DNA of 12,081 nucleotides, taken from NCBI GenBank assembly GCA_937926545.1, contig CALAZW010000038.1, positions 1-12,081 on the forward strand, given 5' to 3'. This document shows, in pieces, positions 7,730-12,081 of this stretch. Positions within the stretch are counted from its first letter, which is position 1, and the number at the start of each line of letters is the position of its first letter. This DNA is from an uncultured Helcococcus sp. Lineage in GTDB: Bacteria > Bacillota > Clostridia > Tissierellales > Peptoniphilaceae. The translations under genes and the position numbers were made by a program. The notes under the pieces are model-generated. The model had not been told where the DNA came from, did no database searches, and worked only from the letters and a program-made list of their open reading frames with translations.

Positions 7730-8893
7730 CTAATTTATCAATGATAGGGAACTATCATTTTGAAATATGTTGCTGCTGTAGATAAAGATTACTTCTTCTA
7801 TGCCTTCCATCTCTATTAGCTCCTTAAGGTCTAGGGCTTCATACCTAAGATCCACTACTAAAAGGGTCTCATAGTTGGGTGCTATAAAGGGTAGAAGGGC
7901 GTTGGTATAGGAATCCTTTACTATTAGGGCCTTTCTCTCGTTAAGGTTTTCTGTTCTTATCTTGATAAGAGAGTGGTTGCCGCCAGTAAAGACCTGATAC
8001 TTGTCCTTTATGTCCAGCTTTTTACTGTCATAAAGACTGCTAGTCTTTTTCTTCTCATCTTCATACCTGATCACCATGTCTGTTTCTTCCTTGGGCTGGT
8101 ATATGGTTATTATATCAGATTTTCCCCTGACTCCGTTAATTTTATTGTCCAAGGACCCTCTAAAGTCATTTGCCACCTGGTAGGTCTCATAGTCGGCAGC
8201 CTTTACTTTTTTATAGTCCAGGCTCTTGGCCATTTTTTGGTAGGCTATAAAGGCCCCCTCACTGGTCCAGTGGTGGTCTGTCCTATAGTAGACTTCCTGG
8301 TCTGACTTTTCCAAGTCTTCCAGGATATCTATCTTGTTTATCTTCTTATCCAGGCCTTGGTAGACATGGTCTATGTAGGCTTTTTCATCATGAGCCTTTA
8401 CCAACTTGGGTAGTTTATCTCTATTTACCCACTCTGAAGATGGAACCATCATAAAGGAGGTTTTCACCTTGTTTTTTTGGGCAAATTTATTTATTTCTTC
8501 TATTCTCTCGTCTGTTGTCTTATTTATCTCTATTGGGTTTTTTCCTATCAGGTAGCCCTCCCTAGCTATATATACATCATTTAATTCTTTTTTACCGGAA
8601 ATAAGTTTTGTATTTAGGTTTATTTTCATCAGGGAGTTTCTAAAGATGAACTGGTCGGAAAAGTAGGAGGAAAAGTCCTTCTTGTAGTCCTTTTTAATAA
8701 AGGAAGACAAGCTAAACTTAGGTTTTCCATCCAACTTCCTATTTTCCATCTCGGAAAAATCCCTGTCTCTCTTAAGCACATTGGCTATTAAGAAGATGGT
8801 TAAAATAAACATAAATAGGGGAAATAAAACCTGATAGAACCTGTAGTAAAGTCTATCTATTTTTTTTCTCTTACGCTCTTGTTTTCTCTCCAT
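7730..8893 (-). CDS. DHHW family protein, AlgX/AlgJ-like surface acyltransferase partner
   Basis: This 387-residue protein has a basic cytoplasmic N-terminus and one transmembrane helix (about 19-40), which places the rest outside the cell. The defining motif TDHHWT lies at 205-210, and KDSYTN at 326-331 supplies the matching serine (Ser328). FTGGNH (302-307) and LLPFIAPNYETLLVVD further match the DHHW/SGNH-like AlgX/AlgJ clan. By analogy with alginate acetylation, such proteins take an acyl group delivered by an MBOAT protein and transfer it to a polysaccharide or other surface polymer. The MBOAT gene ends 8 nt upstream and the SD TAGGAG reuses its stop, which supports a functional pair. The acyl group and acceptor are unknown. 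The catalytic residues expected for the family are present, so activity is likely. Confidence 0.88.
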   Translation of the reverse strand: MERKQERKRKKIDRLYYRFYQVLFPLFMFILTIFLIANVLKRDRDFSEMENRKLDGKPKFSLSSFIKKDYKKDFSSYFSDQFIFRNSLMKINLNTKLISGKKELNDVYIAREGYLIGKNPIEINKTTDERIEEINKFAQKNKVKTSFMMVPSSEWVNRDKLPKLVKAHDEKAYIDHVYQGLDKKINKIDILEDLEKSDQEVYYRTDHHWTSEGAFIAYQKMAKSLDYKKVKAADYETYQVANDFRGSLDNKINGVRGKSDIITIYQPKEETDMVIRYEDEKKKTSSLYDSKKLDIKDKYQVFTGGNHSLIKIRTENLNERKALIVKDSYTNALLPFIAPNYETLLVVDLRYEALDLKELIEMEGIEEVIFIYSSNIFQNDSSLSLIN

Positions 8894-8901
8894 AATATCT
8901 C

Positions 8902-10305
8902 CTAAAAATTAACATATAAAAACGATGTGTAGCTGGAAGATAAAAGCATGGCTGTGGACAGGATAAAAAGAATAAAGTAAAAGACATAAAGTCCTATATT
9001 TACTCTTAAATCTCCCATCTTTCTAAGCTTTTCAAGTTTTCTTCCAACTAGAGGGGTCATGGCTAGTAGGCCCAGGATTAATAGGACAAAATTGGACTTA
9101 AATAGGTAGATAAAGTCCCTGCCCATAAAGCCTGTGGTCCTATAGCCAAACATTCTGGATAGGTAAAGTAGAATATCCATCATGCTATCCAAGTCAAAAA
9201 ATACCCAGCCTATTAAAACTAGGATAAAGGTTCCCAGCTGTTTTAGCCAGTCTGGTAGATCCTTTAGGTACTTTCTTCCCAGCTTTCTTTCCAAAAGAAG
9301 AAGCGCTCCAAAGTAAAGTCCCCAAAGGATAAAGCTAAGGCTTGCTCCATGCCAAAGGCCTGTTAGAAGCCAAACCACAAAAAGGTTTCTAAACTCCTTA
9401 AGGCCATCCACTCTGGATCCTCCTAGGGGAATATAGATATAGTCCCTAAACCAGCTTCCCAAGGATATGTGCCATCTGGACCAAAAGTCCTTGATGGACT
9501 TGGCCATATAAGGGTAGTTAAAGTTTTCCGGCCAGCTAAAGCCCATCATTTGTCCCAGACCTAGGGCCATGTCTGAATAGCCACTAAAGTCCAGGTAAAG
9601 TTGTAGGGCGTAGGCTAGAATGCCCAGCCAGGCCATTAAAAAGGAAAGCTTAAAGTGGGGAACATCCTTTACCTGCTGCCAGATCAAGGCCAGGTTGTCG
9701 GCTAAAATTACTTTTTTAGCCAGGCCCAGGATGAATCTTTCCATGCCCCTACCCAGGCCCATGCTGGTAATTTTTCTATTTTTACTTTCAATACCAAAGT
9801 CCTGGTATCTGGTAATAGGTCCTGCCCCTATTTGGGGAAAGGCTGCCAGGTAGGCACCCAGGTTTACAAAGTTTTTCTCTGCCCTTATATCTCCCCTATA
9901 GATGTCTGTAAGATAGGATACTAGCTTAAAGCTATAAAAGGAGATGCCCAAGGGTAGGGCCAGTTGTCTTATTTTTAAGTTGGACCTAAAGATCTTATTT
10001 ATAATTTCAATAAAAAATCCATAGTACTTATAAAATACTAGGGGTAGAAGGCCCAGGCTTAGGGCTAGGACAAAGTAAAATCTCTTGTCCAAACCATCTT
10101 CACATCCTTCTAGTAAAAGTCCAAAGCCATAGCCAAGTCCTACCAGGGCCAGTAAGAGTCCTAGATAAACAGGTTCTGCCCAGCTGTAGAAAATAAGGCT
10201 TAGGATAAAGAAGCTTAGGTTTCTAAACTTGGCCGGAGTGAAAAGGTAGGCTAGAAGGCCTAGGGGTAAAAATATAAAGATAAATTCCAAACTACTTAGA
10301 CTCAT
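8902..10305 (-). CDS. MBOAT family membrane O-acyltransferase (AlgI/DltB-like)
   Basis: This 467-residue polytopic protein has about ten or more hydrophobic segments and the length of the AlgI group. Diagnostic stretches are LPLGISFYSF (117-126), FPQIGAGPITRY (156-167), YLDFSGYSDMALGLG (237-251), NFNYPYMAKSIKDFWSRWHIS (261-281) and LTGLWHGASLSFILWG (314-329). His319 in WHGA matches the catalytic histidine of AlgI-type enzymes, and His279 is the second conserved one. Known members pass an activated acyl group across the membrane to an extracellular transferase. ATG 10305 follows GGGAGG with 5-nt spacing and overlaps the end of the DUF4358 gene by 14 nt. DltB is unlikely because no dltA, dltC or dltD is adjacent and the partner is a DHHW protein. 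The substrate is not known. Confidence 0.93.
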   Translation of the reverse strand: MSLSSLEFIFIFLPLGLLAYLFTPAKFRNLSFFILSLIFYSWAEPVYLGLLLALVGLGYGFGLLLEGCEDGLDKRFYFVLALSLGLLPLVFYKYYGFFIEIINKIFRSNLKIRQLALPLGISFYSFKLVSYLTDIYRGDIRAEKNFVNLGAYLAAFPQIGAGPITRYQDFGIESKNRKITSMGLGRGMERFILGLAKKVILADNLALIWQQVKDVPHFKLSFLMAWLGILAYALQLYLDFSGYSDMALGLGQMMGFSWPENFNYPYMAKSIKDFWSRWHISLGSWFRDYIYIPLGGSRVDGLKEFRNLFVVWLLTGLWHGASLSFILWGLYFGALLLLERKLGRKYLKDLPDWLKQLGTFILVLIGWVFFDLDSMMDILLYLSRMFGYRTTGFMGRDFIYLFKSNFVLLILGLLAMTPLVGRKLEKLRKMGDLRVNIGLYVFYFILFILSTAMLLSSSYTSFLYVNF

Positions 10306-10762
10306 ATTTACCTCCCTTGATCAGCTTTACCAGGTCGTCTTTTTGTTCACTTACCACCAAGATCAGGTAGTCTCCCTCCACCTGGTAGTAGCGGTCTTCC
10401 AAAAGATCATACTTGTCTCTGGCATAGTTTTTAAAACTTTCTTCTTGCTTTTCTATTCTTTTATCTACTTTTTCCTTGATTTCTTGAGGATTTTCTGTCT
10501 TGCATATAAGGATTTCTTCTGCATCCATATTGGTCTTGGGCCTATAGAAGATATAGGAGTCCAAGTCCTTGCTATCTAGGCCGTAAATGTTTCTTAAGTC
10601 CTTGTCATCGGCCTTTACTGAGTTTTTAAGTTCTATTTTTCCCAGCTCCTGATCAAGGTCCTTTATGTTTATATCTCTTATCTTAACTAGCTGGTAGCTT
10701 CCTATAAAAAATATAAGAAGGACCAAGGCTAAAATAGAGTATCTTATTTGTTCTTTATTCAT
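10292..10762 (-). CDS. DUF4358 domain protein, membrane-anchored
   Basis: This is a 156-residue protein with one N-terminal helix (about 8-26) and an extracytoplasmic domain. The stretch IYGLDSKDLDSYIFYRPK followed by TNMDAEEI (about 59-84), then KEKVDKRIEKQEESFKNYA and a closing EGDYLILVVS, matches what I recall of DUF4358. Many DUF4358 proteins are lipoproteins; this one has no lipobox and appears to use a helix anchor instead. Its function is unknown, but members occur beside MBOAT and DHHW genes, suggesting an accessory role in surface acylation. The start is uncertain: an in-frame GTG lies at 10768, immediately after the SGNH stop, while ATG 10762 is only 2 nt from an AGGTGG that overlaps that stop. 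I chose the ATG. The 3' end overlaps the MBOAT gene. Confidence 0.82.
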   Translation of the reverse strand: MNKEQIRYSILALVLLIFFIGSYQLVKIRDINIKDLDQELGKIELKNSVKADDKDLRNIYGLDSKDLDSYIFYRPKTNMDAEEILICKTENPQEIKEKVDKRIEKQEESFKNYARDKYDLLEDRYYQVEGDYLILVVSEQKDDLVKLIKGGKYESK

Positions 10763-10768
10763 GTCCAC

Positions 10769-11518
10769 CTACTTTATCTTATGTGCTAGTATTTCCAGCC
10801 AAACTGGATAGAAGTTATAAACCATATGAACTCCGTCTGGTTCATAAAGGTTCTTATAGTCAATTATTTTCATAAGCTCCATATAGTCCACCTGGTTGGC
10901 CTGGGCCACCTTTTGGGCTCTTTTTCTAAAGTCTGCTAGGGTTGTGTTTTTAAGGTCCTTGTTGTAGGCCTTTTCTTCCAAGACATCCAAGGGTTCCTGG
11001 ATGAGGATTTTTGCCTCTGGCAGGTTTTTCTTTAGTTCTTTTATGAGTTTGTCATAGTAAACTTCATAGTCATCTGCTGAGTAGGCCAAGGAATCGTTCA
11101 TGCCATAAAAGATAACTATGTTTTTAGGGGCCAGCTGGTAGACCTGGTCTAGTTTGTCCAAGGCCATAAAGACTGTCTCTCCCTTTTCGGCTAAAACTGA
11201 GCTTTCTTTAACCATCTTGGCCTCTCTAATGAATTCGACCATGGAGTCTCCCATAAAGACTGTGTTTTCAAAAATTAAAGGGGCCTTGGCTAGTTCAAAG
11301 GCCTCTCTGTTTTCATCTGCCATTATGTTTTCAAGTTTTTTGTCTTCTCGTTTTTTTATTAGACCGTCTATTTTTTTCTCTATCTTGGCCGGGTCTTTTT
11401 CTTCCAAGCTTGCCAAGTATTTTCTGTTGTTTAGAAGGTTGCCATCAAGTTTCTTACCGCATCCAGTAAGGCTTGCCAGGGCAACCAAAAAAATCATGCC
11501 CTTTTTTACTCTTTTCAT
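10769..11518 (-). CDS. SGNH/GDSL-family lipoprotein esterase or acyltransferase
   Basis: This 249-residue predicted lipoprotein has a basic N-terminus, a hydrophobic core and the lipobox LTGC with Cys20 as lipidation site. The mature part begins with a charged, probably helical stretch (21-80). The SGNH blocks are FMGDSM (Ser92), Gly113 in EKGET, FYGMND (Asn141) and DGVH (Asp228 and His231), so all four catalytic-group residues are present. Known members hydrolyse or transfer acyl esters on surface glycans. It is the first gene of the acylation cassette and is followed directly by DUF4358, MBOAT and DHHW genes. A GTG at 11527 is in frame, but AGGTGG at 11525-11530 is well spaced from ATG 11518, which also gives a normal signal sequence. 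Whether it adds or removes acyl groups cannot be decided from sequence. Confidence 0.88.
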   Translation of the reverse strand: MKRVKKGMIFLVALASLTGCGKKLDGNLLNNRKYLASLEEKDPAKIEKKIDGLIKKREDKKLENIMADENREAFELAKAPLIFENTVFMGDSMVEFIREAKMVKESSVLAEKGETVFMALDKLDQVYQLAPKNIVIFYGMNDSLAYSADDYEVYYDKLIKELKKNLPEAKILIQEPLDVLEEKAYNKDLKNTTLADFRKRAQKVAQANQVDYMELMKIIDYKNLYEPDGVHMVYNFYPVWLEILAHKIK

Positions 11519-11544
11519 ATAAACCACCTTTTTATTATATGAAA

Positions 11545-11550
11545 ATTATA
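11545..11550 (-). promoter_or_regulatory. Probable promoter (-10) of the envelope operon
   Basis: The minus strand carries a perfect TATAAT preceded by TG and one base (TGATATAAT), an extended -10. No good -35 sits at 17 bp; a TTACAA occurs 19 bp upstream. The start would fall near 11538, about 20 nt before the first ATG, with AGGTGG between them. This is the only promoter-like element seen before the run of genes 11518-5427. Confidence 0.55.
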
Positions 11551-11621
11551 TCACAAGAAGTTAATCTATTTGTAACATATAATTTACATTTATAACCACT
11601 TATAAAATATATTTTAAAAAC

Positions 11622-11660
11622 ATGATGGCAACCAGCTCTTATCAGACCAGTTGCCATCAT
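11622..11660 (-). terminator. Terminator-like hairpin upstream of the envelope operon
   Basis: Arms ATGATGGCAAC (11622-11632) and its exact complement (11650-11660) form an 11-bp stem with a 17-nt loop. On the minus strand the stem is followed by G and five T, so it could end transcription arriving from beyond the right edge or from repeat copy A. It insulates the operon promoter at 11545. The long loop makes it a moderate terminator, and it may instead be part of the repeated module. Confidence 0.55.
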
Positions 11661-11701
11661 ATCATCGTTTCTTCCATATCTAACCTCTAGAAAGAATATT
11701 C
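11657..11701 (-). repeat. Diverged repeat module, copy A
   Basis: Read on minus, GAATATTCTTTC (11690-11701) is followed by an AGAGG SD-like element and ATATGGAAGAA (11669-11679), then 12 nt later TGGCAA entering the 11622-11660 hairpin. Copy B, about 210 bp away, has the same elements in the same order. In copy A the ATG at 11677 opens only six codons before TGA. It may be the remnant of a leader, a small RNA or a mobile element end; I do not recognise the family. Confidence 0.5.
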
Positions 11702-11749
11702 TTTAATTCATATAGGGGTACTAAAGTAATGAGGGAATATGAATTAAAG
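11701..11749. repeat. 13-bp perfect inverted repeat
   Basis: CTTTAATTCATAT at 11701-11713 is exactly complementary to 11737-11749, with a 23-bp spacer. The right arm touches the 24-bp palindrome that starts at 11750. It could be a binding-site pair, an RNA stem, or the ends of a small element. No gene lies within it. Confidence 0.6.
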
Positions 11750-11773
11750 TATACAAGGTAGCTACCTTGTATA
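11750..11773. repeat. 24-bp perfect palindrome, operator-like
   Basis: The half-site TATACAAGGTAG is followed directly by its exact reverse complement, with no spacer. A perfect 24-bp match with a G/C-containing core is unlikely by chance in an intergenic region. It is not followed by a T-run on either strand, so a terminator is unlikely. A dimeric repressor site or a transposon or recombination site are the main options. No regulator gene is inside the window. Confidence 0.6.
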
Positions 11774-11841
11774 GCTATCTTACCCATAAATGGTTATATT
11801 AAGCAAGTATTCACTTTTAAATGCAAATAGCAGCCACAAAA

Positions 11842-11912
11842 TCATATCAACATTTGTGACTGCCACCTGTCTTTAGATTCTTCCATATGCTGTCCTTTCT
11901 GAAAGAATATTC
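11842..11912 (-). repeat. Diverged repeat module, copy B, with a possible 14-codon leader ORF
   Basis: Copy B repeats the order of copy A: GAATATTCTTTC (11901-11912), AAAGGA, ATATGGAAGAA (11878-11888), then TGGCAG after the same 12-nt interval. Here ATG 11886 opens 14 codons (MEESKDRWQSQMLI) ending at 11842. It has a well-spaced SD, and its last codons enter the 5' arm of an 11-bp hairpin with one mismatch (11830-11840 with 11853-11863). This arrangement resembles a leader peptide with an attenuator, but no T-run follows and no gene obviously depends on it. Confidence 0.45.
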
Positions 11913-12081
11913 CCTAGAAAGCCTATTTACCAATCTAGTAAAAGAGTATGAGGATTTTATTGTAAATAAAACTTCAATTCCTGGTTTATCTGCCATCTAA
12001 GGTTACAAAGGTTATCCCTCTGTACTTTAGATATACCCCAAGGTTCTGGTTCCAAACACTAAAGTTTATTTATATAGATAT

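Larger units (their letters stand above)
11551..12081. other. Intergenic region without a convincing gene
   Basis: No long frame, tRNA, rRNA, CRISPR array or complete insertion sequence is visible here. It contains the hairpin, inverted repeats and repeat copies listed separately. On the minus strand a frame without a good start ends at 11957; its 34 codons include EPWGISKVQRDN and NLRWQINQELKF, which could be the decayed tail of a gene, possibly a transposase, but I cannot identify it. The stretch looks like a small graveyard of mobile or regulatory sequence between operons. Confidence 0.6.

Noticed and set aside
7973..8305. Plus-strand 110-codon hydrophobic frame
   Set aside because: It is antisense to the DHHW gene, including its catalytic motif; hydrophobicity arises from the complement of charged codons.
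8902..10305. Identification of the MBOAT gene as dltB
   Set aside because: No dltA, dltC or dltD is nearby and the adjacent partner carries the DHHW motif, which fits an AlgI-type system better.
11729..11761. Plus-strand 10-codon ORF (MREYELKYTR) ending in the palindrome
   Set aside because: The SD-like AGGGG is too far from the ATG and no plus-strand gene follows in the window.
11551..12081. Riboswitch, T-box, CRISPR array or tRNA in the right-hand intergenic region
   Set aside because: No T-box AGGGTGG core, no regularly spaced repeats with unique spacers, and no cloverleaf or CCA-like end was found on either strand.

Overview
The window suggests a low-GC, anaerobic Firmicute, most likely a Clostridia/Tissierellia relative (Peptoniphilaceae-like). 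The evidence is A/T-rich DNA, canonical sigma-A promoters, strong AGGAGG-type ribosome binding sites, an oxygen-labile two-subunit iron-sulfur serine dehydratase, and the pairing of MprF with a DHHW/MBOAT/DUF4358 cassette. This taxonomic guess is an inference. Every gene that can be supported lies on the minus strand, so transcription runs from right to left.

Layout in transcription order. Positions 12081-11519 hold no convincing gene: there are two diverged copies of a roughly 75-nt module, a 13-bp inverted repeat abutting a perfect 24-bp palindrome, a terminator-like hairpin, and the promoter of the next operon. Positions 11518-7730 carry a four-gene surface O-acylation cassette: an SGNH lipoprotein, a DUF4358 protein, an MBOAT acyltransferase and a DHHW/AlgX-like protein. 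Positions 7719-5427 carry lemA and a DUF2207 membrane protein with a glycine-rich tail. These six genes overlap or lie 0-10 nt apart, with stop codons reused as parts of ribosome binding sites, so they look like one transcript. A strong hairpin at 5361-5387 follows, then full-length mprF (5344-2828), and one base after its stop a membrane-anchored alpha/beta hydrolase (2826-1747).

Positions 1736-1568 form a self-contained unit that ORF calling would miss: a TTGAAA-N17-TATAGT promoter, a strong SD, a 25-residue hydrophobic peptide and a hairpin terminator overlapping its stop codon. Finally sdaAB (1342-683) and sdaAA (674 to the left edge, incomplete) encode the two subunits of L-serine dehydratase, with their own promoter.

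How the genes may work together: most of the window concerns the cell envelope. MBOAT, DHHW and SGNH proteins would move acyl groups across the membrane onto an unidentified surface polymer. MprF would add amino acids to phosphatidylglycerol and flip the product outward. The hydrolase coupled to mprF could be an editing or reversal enzyme for the aminoacyl lipid. The serine dehydratase pair is an unrelated catabolic operon.
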